Positions 14,046-22,754 of a stretch of DNA of 49,435 nucleotides are shown here, one piece after another. Source of the stretch: a virus; IMG/VR virus record IMGVR_UViG_3300050137_000047, positions 1 to 49,435 of that record. One strand, given 5' to 3'. The notes below the pieces were generated by a model. That model was not told the DNA's origin and searched no databases. It saw nothing but the letters and a program-made list of their open reading frames with translations. The number at the start of each line of letters is the position of its first letter. Position 1 is the stretch's first letter. Both the position numbers and the translations under genes were made by a program.

Positions 14046-14266
14046 AGTCGTCGTGCACCACGCGCCGTCTGCTTTGATCCTCCCTAGACTTGGGCGGCAT
14101 TCTTGACCGGGTGTCGCCCCTCTTTCCAGTCAGCGTCACGGGTCCTTCTTTGAGGAAGCCTCAAACGGGTGCGCTCGCCCCGGCCTCGCACCAGTCTGGA
14201 TGCGAAATTAGAGCCTAAACAACTAAAGAGGCGGCCTAAACATCGCCTGAAGTTGGTGAGGGCGAC
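14046..14266. other. untranslated region before the terminase genes
   Basis: No convincing gene on either strand; short frames here are Arg/Ser/Cys rich. In lambda-like phages with Nu1 and GpA terminases the packaging site cos lies just upstream of the small terminase gene, so cos is expected in or near this stretch. No cohesive-end sequence can be named from the bases alone. No clear late promoter was seen. Confidence 0.4.
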
Positions 14267-14908
14267 GTGACCGCAACGCATTCGGAGATCGTCTCAAAGG
14301 GGAAGTTCGCGGCGCTGCGCAACGTCACGCCCGGCCGCGTGTCGCAGTGGATCGCGGAACGCAAGATCAAGGGCCCCGCCATCGTCGGAGAGGGCCGCAA
14401 CGCACAGATCCACGTCTTGATTGCGACCCAGCAGCTACGAGGCTCGCTCGACATCAAGCAGCGGGCCGGCAACGGGCTGGAAACCAACCTCGATATACCG
14501 CCGGTGCTGGCGCCAGATGTCACCGATGGCGCCAAGGCGCCGGAACTGCCGATCACCGACCCGATCGACGAGCACATCAAGCGCGAGCGTCTCGAGCAGC
14601 TCAGGCGGTCCAACCGAAAATTAGCCGAGGAAGAAGCGACGCGGTCGGGCCGCTTCACCGACGCAGCGGAAACCTCGCGCCGCATGGGCACCATCGCCGC
14701 GCAGACGATCACAATCGTCGAAGCGTCACTCTCTGAGATCGCGACGGCGCTGTCGGCCAAGTTTCAGATCCCGCAACGCGACGTGCTTCACCTTTTGCAT
14801 GCCGAATTGCGCAAGGTCCGCACCGCCGGCGCCAAGATGTTCCGCGAGCAGGCCGAGGTGCTTCCGATCATGGTCGATGTTGAGCTCGAGGAAAAGGAAA
14901 TCGCGTGA
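14267..14908 (+). CDS. terminase small subunit, Nu1-like
   Basis: 213 residues from a GTG start at 14267 (GAGGGCGAC upstream). The N-terminal winged HTH (SEIVSKGKFAALRNVTPGRV and SQWIAERKI, residues 5-35) is the Nu1-type DNA-recognition domain. The middle is a Pro-rich linker, followed by a long helix (about 105-130, HIKRERLEQLRRSNRKLAEE) typical of the oligomerisation part. It recognises the packaging site and delivers DNA to the large subunit encoded immediately downstream. Confidence 0.82.
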   Translation: MTATHSEIVSKGKFAALRNVTPGRVSQWIAERKIKGPAIVGEGRNAQIHVLIATQQLRGSLDIKQRAGNGLETNLDIPPVLAPDVTDGAKAPELPITDPIDEHIKRERLEQLRRSNRKLAEEEATRSGRFTDAAETSRRMGTIAAQTITIVEASLSEIATALSAKFQIPQRDVLHLLHAELRKVRTAGAKMFREQAEVLPIMVDVELEEKEIA

Positions 14909-14911
14909 CCT

Positions 14912-16873
14912 GTGGGGATTCAGCTTGCGAATGCGGAACGCTTAGCGCTCGAAGCCCAGGCGCGCGCATGGGAGCCGCCACCACCGGTTGATTATCTGCG
15001 CTGGGCTGAAGAAAACATCATCTTCACCGCGCGCGAGAGCCCGTTCCCAGGACCATTCAACGTCTCGTTGTTCCCACATCTGCCTGAAATCCTGCGGGCG
15101 CTTTCGCCTGACGATCCCTGCCGGGTGGTGACCGTGGAGGGATCGGCCCAGGTCGGCAAGACGGTGATCGCCGACATCTTCGTCGGCGGCTCGATGGCGA
15201 TGGACCCCTGCGATTTTCTGGTTGTCCATCCGACCGACGACAATGCGGGCCGCTGGTCGAAGCTCAAGCTATCGCCGATGCTCAAGGGCACCGCGGTGCT
15301 GGCCGGGATCTTCCCGGAAAAGTCACGCGACGGCGCGAATAGCGTTTTGCTTAAGGAACATCGCGACGGTCTCGGCGCCATCCTGATCTCGGGCGCAAAT
15401 TCACCGTCGTCGCTTTCGCAAGTTTCGATGCGCCGCCAGGTGCAGGATGATCTCTCGAAATGGGAGATGAACCCTGCCGGCGACCCGGAAGCACAAGCGG
15501 AAAGCCGATCACGCGCGCATGAGTTTGCGAAGATCTTCAAATCCTCGACGCCACTGGTGCTGCCCGGGTGCCGGATCACCAAGAGTTTCGAGGCCGGGAG
15601 TCAGGAATATCCTTACGTTCCTTGCCCGCATTGCCAGCATATGCAGGTTCTCGAATGGGAGAACATGCTTGCCGCGCTCGATCCGGAGAAGCCGGAAGAC
15701 GCGCACTTCACTTGCCAGGCCTGCGGCGCGACTATCGAGGAGAATAACCGCCGCGACATCCTCTCGAAGCTGGAATGGCGCGCTCATAATCCAGCGGCCA
15801 AGCGCGAGCATCGATCGTTCTGGATCTGGTCGGCCTATTCCTTCCTTCAGTCGTTCGAGCGTATCGCGCGCGAATGGCTAAAGGCCAAGGGTGACCCCGC
15901 GGCCGAGCAGACCTTCCTCAACGACACGGCCGGGAAGGCCTTCAAGGCCGCGAGCGAAGCCCCTCCCTGGGAAAAAATACGCGATCGCGCCGGCCAGTCG
16001 GCCTACGTGCGCGGCAACCTTCCCGCTGGCGCGCTGATCGTTACGATTGGGATCGACTGCCAGCACGATCGCATCGAGTGGCAGTCGGTGGCTTGGGGCA
16101 GGGAGCATCGCCGCTTCGTCGTCGATTACGGCGTTATCCCCGGGCACATCTCCGATAAGATCTGCCAGGAACGGCTGGGCGGCCTACTCAAGCAGACCTG
16201 GCCGAATGCGTCGGGCCGAAAAATCGGAGTCGATCTCGCCGCGATCGACGGCAATGCCTGGACCGAGGACGTTTGGGACTTCGCGCGCAAGCATCCGTCC
16301 TCGCTTCTGATCATGGTGCGCGGCCTGGGAGCTGATTCAGCGCCGCTGCTGGCTCGCGTGCGCAAGGAGCGCAACGAAAAAACCGGCAAGCTGCTCAAGT
16401 ATGCCAAGCGGTTTTTCAACTTCGGCACCTCGGTGCTGAAAATGGCGCTCTACCGTAACCTCGCCAAGGAAGACGCGCTCGCGCAAGGCCACATCGCGTT
16501 TCCTTCCGGCCTCGATGATGAATATTATCGGCAGCTGACGGCCGAGCGCCGCACTCCTGAAAAACGGCACGGCTTCATCGTCTATCGCTGGACCAAGGAC
16601 GAGAGCCAGGCGAACGAGGCGCTCGATACGATGCTGCAGGCGGAAGCTGCCGCGATCAAATATGGCATCCGCGGCTTGCCCGACGCGATCTGGGCCAAGA
16701 TCGAAGCCGAACGCGAAACGCCGCCGTTGGCCTCGCAGCCAGAATTGTTCGATGCGCCGCTGTTCTCGCAAAGTTTACCGCAACCGGCTGCCGCGAGTTC
16801 ACCACCAGGCGCAGCAAGGCCCGCAGTCGCCCCGCGAGGCCGCCGCTCGAGCCGCTCGAGCTACATGGATTGA
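14912..16873 (+). CDS. terminase large subunit, GpA family
   Basis: 653 residues, GTG start at 14912, three bases after the small subunit stop. ATPase: a GpA-type N-terminal block (RESPFPGPFNVSLFPHLPEI) and Walker A GSAQVGKT at about 75-82. A four-Cys zinc element (CPHCQH and FTCQACGA, about 235-275) is characteristic of the GpA family. Nuclease part begins with IGIDCQHDRIEW (about 375), with Asp for metal binding, followed by GVDLAAIDGNAWT. Low-complexity Pro/Ala/Ser tail. It translocates DNA into the prohead and cuts cos. Confidence 0.95.
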   Translation: MGIQLANAERLALEAQARAWEPPPPVDYLRWAEENIIFTARESPFPGPFNVSLFPHLPEILRALSPDDPCRVVTVEGSAQVGKTVIADIFVGGSMAMDPCDFLVVHPTDDNAGRWSKLKLSPMLKGTAVLAGIFPEKSRDGANSVLLKEHRDGLGAILISGANSPSSLSQVSMRRQVQDDLSKWEMNPAGDPEAQAESRSRAHEFAKIFKSSTPLVLPGCRITKSFEAGSQEYPYVPCPHCQHMQVLEWENMLAALDPEKPEDAHFTCQACGATIEENNRRDILSKLEWRAHNPAAKREHRSFWIWSAYSFLQSFERIAREWLKAKGDPAAEQTFLNDTAGKAFKAASEAPPWEKIRDRAGQSAYVRGNLPAGALIVTIGIDCQHDRIEWQSVAWGREHRRFVVDYGVIPGHISDKICQERLGGLLKQTWPNASGRKIGVDLAAIDGNAWTEDVWDFARKHPSSLLIMVRGLGADSAPLLARVRKERNEKTGKLLKYAKRFFNFGTSVLKMALYRNLAKEDALAQGHIAFPSGLDDEYYRQLTAERRTPEKRHGFIVYRWTKDESQANEALDTMLQAEAAAIKYGIRGLPDAIWAKIEAERETPPLASQPELFDAPLFSQSLPQPAAASSPPGAARPAVAPRGRRSSRSSYMD

Positions 16874-16879
16874 GAAAAA

Positions 16880-17098
16880 ATGCCCGCTGACCTTCCTACG
16901 CTGCAAGGCCGGCTCGATGCGCTGAAGACGGCGCTCACCAATGGCCGCTCGGAAGTCAGCTACGCGGGTCGCACCACGAAATACCGCACGATCGTGGAGA
17001 TCCAGTCGGCGATCAAGGACGTGGAAAGCGATATCGCGGGGCTAACCGGCGCTCCGATCACGCGGACTTACCGATTTCATTCGCACAAGGCGCTTTAA
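16880..17098 (+). CDS. gpW-like head-tail joining protein
   Basis: 72 residues. The pattern LPTLQGRLDALKTALTNG, then VSYAGRTTKYRTIVEIQSAI and KDVESDIAGL, is that of the gpW family: helix, beta-hairpin, helix. In lambda gpW docks under the portal after packaging and prepares the site for FII. It lies between large terminase and portal as in lambda. Confidence 0.85.
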   Translation: MPADLPTLQGRLDALKTALTNGRSEVSYAGRTTKYRTIVEIQSAIKDVESDIAGLTGAPITRTYRFHSHKAL

Positions 17099-17101
17099 CC
17101 G

Positions 17102-18775
17102 ATGCTAGAGCGGCTTGCACGCAGCGTTCGCGGCGCCGCGATGGGCGCATGGAGCGGTTTTCACGACGGTGTCGGGCTCGAATCCGGCCGCATGGGCCGC
17201 CGCCTCGGCAGCTGGATCCCGTCGCGCGTTCACGTCAACACGCTGATCAACCAATCGGGCCCAAATACGCTGGCCCGTGCACGCTTCCTGGCACGCAATA
17301 ATGGCTATGCCTTCAGCGCGGTCGAGTGTTTTGCGTCGAATCTGATCGGCGCCGGCATCACGCCGAGCTGGAAATCGCCGCTGGCCGAAGACGGACCGGA
17401 CGCGGCAGATGATCCTGAGGCTGCCAAAAAACGCGCCTCCACTGCGGCGTCGCAAAAAAAAGACGTGCACGCGCTTTGGGCACGCTGGACCGATGAAGCC
17501 GATGCCGAAGGGATCACGGATTTCTATGGGATCCAGAAGCGTGTTGCGCGCGAGCTATTCATCGCAGGAGAAATCTTCGTTCGTCTGCGGCCGCGCTATC
17601 TTTCGGACGGACTTTCGATCCCGCTTCAGCTCGAGCTCTATCCTTCGGAGCAACTGCCTCTCTGGCTGACGATGCCGCTTGATAACGGCAACTGGATTCG
17701 CCAGGGCATCGAGTTTGATAAGATTGGCCGCCGCGTCGCCTATCATTTCTGGCGGGTCAATCCCGGTGATATCACGCTGGCGCCTAAATTCGGCGAGCGC
17801 GTGCGCATCCCGGCCTCGCAGATCCTGCACATCTTTGATCCGCTGGAGGGCGGACAGATCCGCGGCCTTTCGCGATTGACACCGGCGATCATCACACTGT
17901 GGATGCTCGATCTCTATGACGACGCCGAGCTCGAGCGCAAAAAGACCGCGGCGCTGTTTTCGATCTTCATCAAGCGCCCGGATCCGGACGGCGAATTTTT
18001 TGACCGTAAAACGACGCCCGGTGCGCCGGGGGCGCCGGAAGCAGATGGCAGCTCCGACGTCAAGCTCGAGCCTGGCTCCGCGCATGTGCTGTTGCCGGGC
18101 GAAGACGTTACCGTCGCGGCGCCAGCCGACAGCGGGCAGTCTTATGAGCCGTTTCAATATCGCACGCTCGCGCGCGTCTGCGCCGGACTTGGGCTGCCCT
18201 ATGCCGGCGTGACCGGCGACATGGTGAAGGCAAACTACGGCAACCAACGCGCTGCCATGATCGAAGCGCGCCGGCGCGCCGAGGCACTACAGCACGGCAT
18301 CATCGTCTTTCAGTTATGCATGCCGATTTTCCGCGCGTTCATGGATTCTGCACACATCGCCGGCGCGCTCGACTTCGACGGCTACGCGGACAATCCGCAA
18401 GACTACCTGGAGATGGCCTGGATCCCGCCACGCTGGATGTGGATCGATCCGTTGAAAGACAGGCAGGCGGAAGTTCTCGCGGTCGACGCCGGTTTCAAGG
18501 CGCGCAGCCAGGTCATCGAGGAAGAAGGTTACGACGCAGCCGAAGTCGACCAACGCATCGCCGACGATATGGCACGCGCCGATCGTATGGGCTTGAATTT
18601 CTTCGGCATCGCGAGCCTACGCACCGAACTGGCATCTGCGCCCCCGGATGAATCGCTCGCCGACGAAGCGCAAAACGAACCGGTGCCTGAAACGCCTCCG
18701 GGGCAACCGGTGCCTCCGCCTCCGGGGCCGGCCAAGAAAACCGTTCCGCCAAAGCCAAAGCCGCGCAAGCCATAG
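17102..18775 (+). CDS. portal protein, lambda gpB family
   Basis: 557 residues starting three bases after gpW. Features of the lambda-type portal: an N-terminal block with RARFLARNNGYAFSAVECFA and NLIGAGI, the mid-section RELFIAGEIFVRLR and HIFDPLEGGQIRGLSRLTP, and the C-terminal YEPFQYRTLARVCAGLGLPY, NYGNQRAAMIEARRR and AWIPPRWMWIDPLKD. Ends with a Pro-rich tail (residues 530-557). Forms the dodecameric channel for DNA entry and exit. Confidence 0.95.
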   Translation: MLERLARSVRGAAMGAWSGFHDGVGLESGRMGRRLGSWIPSRVHVNTLINQSGPNTLARARFLARNNGYAFSAVECFASNLIGAGITPSWKSPLAEDGPDAADDPEAAKKRASTAASQKKDVHALWARWTDEADAEGITDFYGIQKRVARELFIAGEIFVRLRPRYLSDGLSIPLQLELYPSEQLPLWLTMPLDNGNWIRQGIEFDKIGRRVAYHFWRVNPGDITLAPKFGERVRIPASQILHIFDPLEGGQIRGLSRLTPAIITLWMLDLYDDAELERKKTAALFSIFIKRPDPDGEFFDRKTTPGAPGAPEADGSSDVKLEPGSAHVLLPGEDVTVAAPADSGQSYEPFQYRTLARVCAGLGLPYAGVTGDMVKANYGNQRAAMIEARRRAEALQHGIIVFQLCMPIFRAFMDSAHIAGALDFDGYADNPQDYLEMAWIPPRWMWIDPLKDRQAEVLAVDAGFKARSQVIEEEGYDAAEVDQRIADDMARADRMGLNFFGIASLRTELASAPPDESLADEAQNEPVPETPPGQPVPPPPGPAKKTVPPKPKPRKP

Positions 18776-18788
18776 CCTGAGAGACTTC

Positions 18789-20270
18789 ATGCCCATTGCC
18801 TATCCGCACGTTGCCGAGCGGCTATTCAATCACGCTCACGCGATCGAGCCGTTTGCGCTACGGGCCATCATCGACGGTCCGGCTGGGCGTCGAGTGCTGT
18901 CGGGTGAACGTCTCGCCGGCAAGGAAGGCAAGAAGTCGAACAAGATTCGACGTGAGCGCCTTTCGACGGTTGCCGGCGCCGAAATGGTCCGCAGCTCCGA
19001 TGGAATGGTTGAATACGGGCTCACGCAAGACGGTATCGCCGTCGTCTCGATCGCCGGCGTGCTGTCGCGTCGGTTCGACTGGTTGGCGGCGGCCTGCGGC
19101 TGGTCAACTTACGACGCATTGGACGTCACGCTCGACAGCGTGATGAAGGACTTTCGTGTGCGCGGCGTCATGCTCGACGTCGACAGCCCGGGCGGTGAAG
19201 CCGCCGGCATGCTCGACATTTGCGACAAGATCATCGCCTGCCGCGACGTCAAGCCGATCTGGGCTGTTGCCAATACCTTCGCCGCGTCGGCGGCTTATGG
19301 CATTGCGAGATCTGCCTCGCGGTTGCTTCTTCCCCGACTTGGGCAAGTCGGTTCGATCGGCTGCGTCATGATCCATGTCGATCAGTCGGTACAGGACGAG
19401 GCGATGGGTCTCAGTTACACGGCAATATTTTCGGGTGCGCGCAAGATCGACGGTTGGGCGCACGCGCCGTTGTCGAATGCCGCAAGAGATTCGTTTCAGG
19501 CCGATGCCGATCACTGCCGGCAGGAATTTGCGGGACTGGTCGGACGGCAAGGCCGCATATCAGTGAAGGACGCGCTGTCGACCGAGGCGGATATTTATTC
19601 AGACAGCGATGCGGTGACGAAAAAGCTTGCGGACGAAGTCATGACATTCGACGACGCGCTCGCAGCGCTTACCGCTCAAGTGAACAAGAGTTTGTCAACA
19701 TCAATGGCGGCGAGCGCCGCTCAAAATGGAGACCTAGAAATGTCGATCAAGGATCAATTGAAGTCGACCGCATCACCGGCTGCGATCGCGGCTGGCACAT
19801 CGACCGCCTCGGCCGCTGCGGATCCCGCTTCGCCTGCAGTTGCGGATGGCACCGCTAAAGCCGTCGCGGATACCCCGAAGCCAGCTTTAAATCTTCCGAA
19901 GCCTCCGGCTCCTGGCGAGAAGTGCCAGACCTGCGGCCAGATCATGCCCGTCGACGGCGGTGAGGACGGCTTGCCAGTTGATCCGAATTCGAAGTCAGCC
20001 GGCTACACGATTGAAATGGCGGCCGAGACAATGGATCTATGCACCATCGCCAAGGTCTCGCTGGTAGAGGCAAAGACCTTCATCGCGGCCAAGGCTCCAC
20101 TCGCGACGGTGCGCGAGGTACTCGCCAAGAAAGCGGCCGACCAGGCCAACGCGACCGCGGTCGATGCAACCGCAAAGCCGGCCGGCTCCGCAGAGGCGAA
20201 CGTCGCCGCGGCCTGGGACCAGGTTGTGGCCGAGCAGAACGCCAAGCAGCCGCAGAACGCCAAGCGCTAG
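18789..20270 (+). CDS. S49 family capsid-maturation protease with scaffold C-terminus
   Basis: 493 residues from ATG 18789; an upstream frame extension overlaps the portal end and is rejected. The S49 (SppA/gpC-type) core includes VMLDVDSPGGEAAGMLDICD, then ANTFAASAAYGIARSA with the catalytic Ser near 165 and LGQVGSIGCVMIH. The C-terminal ~175 residues are an Ala/Pro-rich linker, a CQTCGQIMP turn and helices, corresponding to the lambda Nu3-type scaffold region. It cleaves scaffold and portal during prohead maturation. A second in-frame start lies at 19740. Confidence 0.9.
   Translation: MPIAYPHVAERLFNHAHAIEPFALRAIIDGPAGRRVLSGERLAGKEGKKSNKIRRERLSTVAGAEMVRSSDGMVEYGLTQDGIAVVSIAGVLSRRFDWLAAACGWSTYDALDVTLDSVMKDFRVRGVMLDVDSPGGEAAGMLDICDKIIACRDVKPIWAVANTFAASAAYGIARSASRLLLPRLGQVGSIGCVMIHVDQSVQDEAMGLSYTAIFSGARKIDGWAHAPLSNAARDSFQADADHCRQEFAGLVGRQGRISVKDALSTEADIYSDSDAVTKKLADEVMTFDDALAALTAQVNKSLSTSMAASAAQNGDLEMSIKDQLKSTASPAAIAAGTSTASAAADPASPAVADGTAKAVADTPKPALNLPKPPAPGEKCQTCGQIMPVDGGEDGLPVDPNSKSAGYTIEMAAETMDLCTIAKVSLVEAKTFIAAKAPLATVREVLAKKAADQANATAVDATAKPAGSAEANVAAAWDQVVAEQNAKQPQNAKR
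19740..20270 (+). CDS. nested scaffold protein (Nu3-like), in-frame internal start
   Basis: 176 residues in the same frame as the C-terminal third of the S49 protease. ATG 19740 (MSIKDQLKST) is preceded by GGAG at 19728-19731 with eight-base spacing, a better ribosome site than most in this operon. In lambda the scaffold Nu3 is made in exactly this way from inside gene C. The product is Ala-rich, with a CQTCGQ motif and C-terminal helices suited to capsid binding. Confidence 0.65.
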   Translation: MSIKDQLKSTASPAAIAAGTSTASAAADPASPAVADGTAKAVADTPKPALNLPKPPAPGEKCQTCGQIMPVDGGEDGLPVDPNSKSAGYTIEMAAETMDLCTIAKVSLVEAKTFIAAKAPLATVREVLAKKAADQANATAVDATAKPAGSAEANVAAAWDQVVAEQNAKQPQNAKR

Positions 20271-20378
20271 TCGCCTTTAACGTCAAGCAACAGCCGCCGG
20301 CCGTCCGACGACGGAGCCGATCTGCTGGCCTTTCCAATCCGTCGTCATGATTCAGCGGTCATTTAAGGGAGACAATCC

Positions 20379-21056
20379 ATGACCACAGGTATCGTCCAGA
20401 CCGAGTCCAGGCACGCCGGCGGCTTCATGGTAAGTGAAGCCAACATGCGCCGCTCGCGTGATCAGTTTGTCGTCGCGCTTTCGCAAACCCTCGTCGCCGG
20501 CCAGGTAGTTGGCAGGACCGCCGTTATAGCGAACGCCACATCGAGCGTCGCCGCGGATGCCGGCAATACCGGTAACGGCGTGTTCACGATCGACGCTACC
20601 GCGCCTGTCGGTGCCGGTGCGAAGAACGGCGTCTATCGCGTGATCAACGATCTGGTCGCCACCAACAGCGGTGAATTTCAGGTGCTCGATCCCGACGGCA
20701 TCGAGATCGGCCGCGTCGCGGTTGCCGCCACCTTCAACAACCAGATCAAGTTTGTCATCGCGGATGGAGCGACCGACTTCGCTATCGGCGATGCCTTCTC
20801 GGTCACGGTTGGCATCTCGGAAGGCAACTCTCAGATTGCGGCGTTCGTCGTGGCCAATACCGACGGCACGCAGCGACCTTTCGGCATCATCTGGCAGAAC
20901 GTAACGACCGACGCGTCCAATCTCGGCGCCGCTGTCGTGATTACGCGTGATGCCGAAGTGCGCGGTGTCGATCTCACCTGGCCGTCCGGCATCACCGCTC
21001 CGCAGCTCGCCGACGCCATCCGCCAGCTTGAGAAACAGCACATCATCGTTCGCTGA
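20379..21056 (+). CDS. head decoration protein, lambda gpD-like
   Basis: 225 residues, roughly twice gpD (about 110). N-terminal part has ESRHAGGFMVSEANMRRSRD and a TLVAGQVVGR block. An inserted Ala/Gly/Thr-rich beta domain (residues 45-150) follows, then the C-terminal PFGIIWQNVTTDASNLGAAV and VITRDAEVRGVDLTWP typical of D-type stabilisers. AAGGGAGA lies upstream of the ATG. It trimerises on the expanded capsid and secures the major capsid protein encoded next. Confidence 0.85.
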   Translation: MTTGIVQTESRHAGGFMVSEANMRRSRDQFVVALSQTLVAGQVVGRTAVIANATSSVAADAGNTGNGVFTIDATAPVGAGAKNGVYRVINDLVATNSGEFQVLDPDGIEIGRVAVAATFNNQIKFVIADGATDFAIGDAFSVTVGISEGNSQIAAFVVANTDGTQRPFGIIWQNVTTDASNLGAAVVITRDAEVRGVDLTWPSGITAPQLADAIRQLEKQHIIVR

Positions 21057-21116
21057 GTTTTGCGTTCGCAAACTTAACCGCGTCGGCGAAAACCGTCCGA
21101 CCTCAGGAGACCTGCA

Positions 21117-22163
21117 ATGATCACAATGGATGCATTCCGGGCGGACGCCTTCTCTGCCGTCTCGCTCACTACCGCCGTGGACAAGCTGGGTTTCATCCCG
21201 CAATTCCTCGGCACGATCCCCGGCCTATTCACCGACGCGCCTGTGCGTACCACGGCTGTGTGGATTGAAGAGCGTTCGAATTCGCCCGCTCTGATCCAGA
21301 CCACGGAACGTGCGGCGCCTCCGAAAGTCCGCGGCGCCGAACAGCGCGGCGCGCGCTCGTTCAAGACAAAGACTTTGGGCGAGGGCTCCCGCATCATGGC
21401 GGACGAGCTGCAGAACATCCGCGCCTTCGGATCTGAAACGGAAATGAAGACGCTGATGACTGAGTTGGCCCGTCGCCAGTTGCTCATCAAGAACGACATC
21501 GAGCTCACCAAGGAAAACTGGCGGCTCGGTGTCATCCAAGGCGTGCTCAAGGATGCCGACGGTTCGACGATCTATGACTGGAACGCCGAATTCAGCCAGG
21601 CGCAGGCCGGGGAAGTCAACTGGGACCTGCTGAACTCCAACCCGGTCGGCGGCTCGCTGCGGGCGCTGAGCAACACGACCGTGCGGCACATCACCCGTAA
21701 ACTGCTGGGCGTCGGCGGCTCCAACATCAGGATCATGGCGGCCTGCGGCGACAAGTTCTGGGACGCCTTCACGGCGCACCCGGAAGTCCGCCAGACCTAC
21801 CTGAACTGGATGGCGGCCGCCGATCTGCGCACCGGCAACGCCTGGGAGACCTTCGACTTCGGCAGCATCACCTGGTTCAACTATCGTTCGACAGACGACG
21901 GCGACACCACGGATACGCCCCTTGTCGGCATTCCTTCGACCCGTGCCAAGTTCTTCCCCGTTGGAGCAGGCATCTTCCAGATGGCCTACGCGCCGGCGCC
22001 GAAGTTCGAGTTTGTTAATACTCTCGGCATGCCGACTTATTCCTGGATGGTTCTCGACGAGAAGCGCGACATGTGGGCCGACTGCGAGACGTTCTCGTAT
22101 CCGCTCGCAGTCTGCACGATGCCAGGCGCGCTGCAGAGCGGCAAGCGGACCTCCGGCGACTGA
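21117..22163 (+). CDS. major capsid protein, lambda gpE family
   Basis: 348 residues, the usual length for the gpE family (lambda E is 341). Visible family blocks: the N-terminal helix AFSAVSLTTAVDKLGFIPQF, then RTTAVWIEERSNSPALIQTT, the long helix RRQLLIKNDIELTKENWRLG, the core AACGDKFWDAFTAHPEVRQT, and the C-terminal KFEFVNTLGMPTYSWM with EKRDMWADCETFSYPLAVC. Strong ribosome site (CAGGAGA). It forms the HK97-fold shell. Confidence 0.95.
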   Translation: MITMDAFRADAFSAVSLTTAVDKLGFIPQFLGTIPGLFTDAPVRTTAVWIEERSNSPALIQTTERAAPPKVRGAEQRGARSFKTKTLGEGSRIMADELQNIRAFGSETEMKTLMTELARRQLLIKNDIELTKENWRLGVIQGVLKDADGSTIYDWNAEFSQAQAGEVNWDLLNSNPVGGSLRALSNTTVRHITRKLLGVGGSNIRIMAACGDKFWDAFTAHPEVRQTYLNWMAAADLRTGNAWETFDFGSITWFNYRSTDDGDTTDTPLVGIPSTRAKFFPVGAGIFQMAYAPAPKFEFVNTLGMPTYSWMVLDEKRDMWADCETFSYPLAVCTMPGALQSGKRTSGD

Positions 22164-22190
22164 TCGAGCCTGATCGTTTTTGAGAAATGA

Positions 22191-22219
22191 GCCCCGCGCG
22201 GGAAACTGCGCGGGGTTTT
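22191..22219 (+). terminator. terminator after the major capsid gene
   Basis: Stem CCCCGCGC (22192-22199) / GCGCGGGG (22208-22215) with an eight-base loop, followed by TTTT. Placed 28 bases after the capsid stop inside the late operon. It would lower expression of genes beyond the capsid unless antitermination operates. Confidence 0.8.
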
Positions 22220-22240
22220 GCTATTTATAGAGGCTCTCAA

Positions 22241-22471
22241 ATGTCGAAAAATAAACGCGCGGTTGTCGCAGCTCGGGAGCCGGCGCGACAACCGGTCAAA
22301 TCGTCGAGCTCACATTGTGTGCGTATGAGGCTGCCCGCCGGAAAGTATGCCGTGCAAGCGGCAGAAGCAGAAGTGATTGTCGATGGCGGCCGCATCGCCG
22401 GGGGAAACAAGAATTTCGAATTTGAGCTGGAGACCGAGACCTGGGTCGAAGTGCGTGTCATTCGCGATTGA
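22241..22471 (+). CDS. hypothetical small protein after the capsid terminator
   Basis: 76 residues from ATG 22241 (GAGG upstream). Start 22187 is rejected because the terminator hairpin lies inside it. Basic N terminus (SKNKRAVVAAREPARQ), then a beta-rich part (VRMRLPAGKYAVQAAEAEVI, ending in ELETETWVEVRVI) that suggests a small beta-sandwich. The location matches that of lambda FI, but the sequence does not allow that assignment. Confidence 0.6.
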   Translation: MSKNKRAVVAAREPARQPVKSSSSHCVRMRLPAGKYAVQAAEAEVIVDGGRIAGGNKNFEFELETETWVEVRVIRD

Positions 22472-22499
22472 TCAGCCCTCAACCTGAAGGAAAATTCCA

Positions 22500-22754
22500 A
22501 TGGGTGTTATGTATCCAGACGCATCAGCAGTCTCTCAGATTGCGGTGACCCCAAATGATAACGTAGATCTTCCAGGCGGTTCCTGCAGGGCCCTGGAGGT
22601 TTTGGTCGGAGGCAACATTGTCTGTATTGCGGCAACCGATCCGGACGCCGGCGCAATTACAAGGACCGGTTACCTCGCCGGGACTATCATCCCCATTTCC
22701 ATTCGTCGGGTGAAGGCTACCGGCACGACCGCGACAGTCTTGGCGCTCTACTAA
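22500..22754 (+). CDS. head spike base protein, RcGTA Rcc01079-like
   Basis: 84 residues with the family pattern: VTPNDNVDLPGGSCRALEVL, then GGNIVCIAATD and GTIIPISIRRVKATGTTATV, ending in LALY. This small beta-barrel type is named after the Rhodobacter capsulatus gene transfer agent protein RCAP_rcc01079, the base of the capsid head spikes (assignment from remembered family features). It overlaps the fibre gene by TAATG, so the two are probably made together. Position next to the major capsid gene supports attachment to the head. Confidence 0.7.
   Translation: MGVMYPDASAVSQIAVTPNDNVDLPGGSCRALEVLVGGNIVCIAATDPDAGAITRTGYLAGTIIPISIRRVKATGTTATVLALY

Noticed and set aside
17555-18247. Minus-strand frame opposite the portal gene
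   Set aside because: Composition typical of the complement of a high-GC gene; portal blocks are clear on the plus strand.
20352-21203. Minus-strand frame opposite decoration protein and capsid start
   Set aside because: Shadow with Asp/Arg/Gly bias; it crosses two well-supported plus-strand genes.
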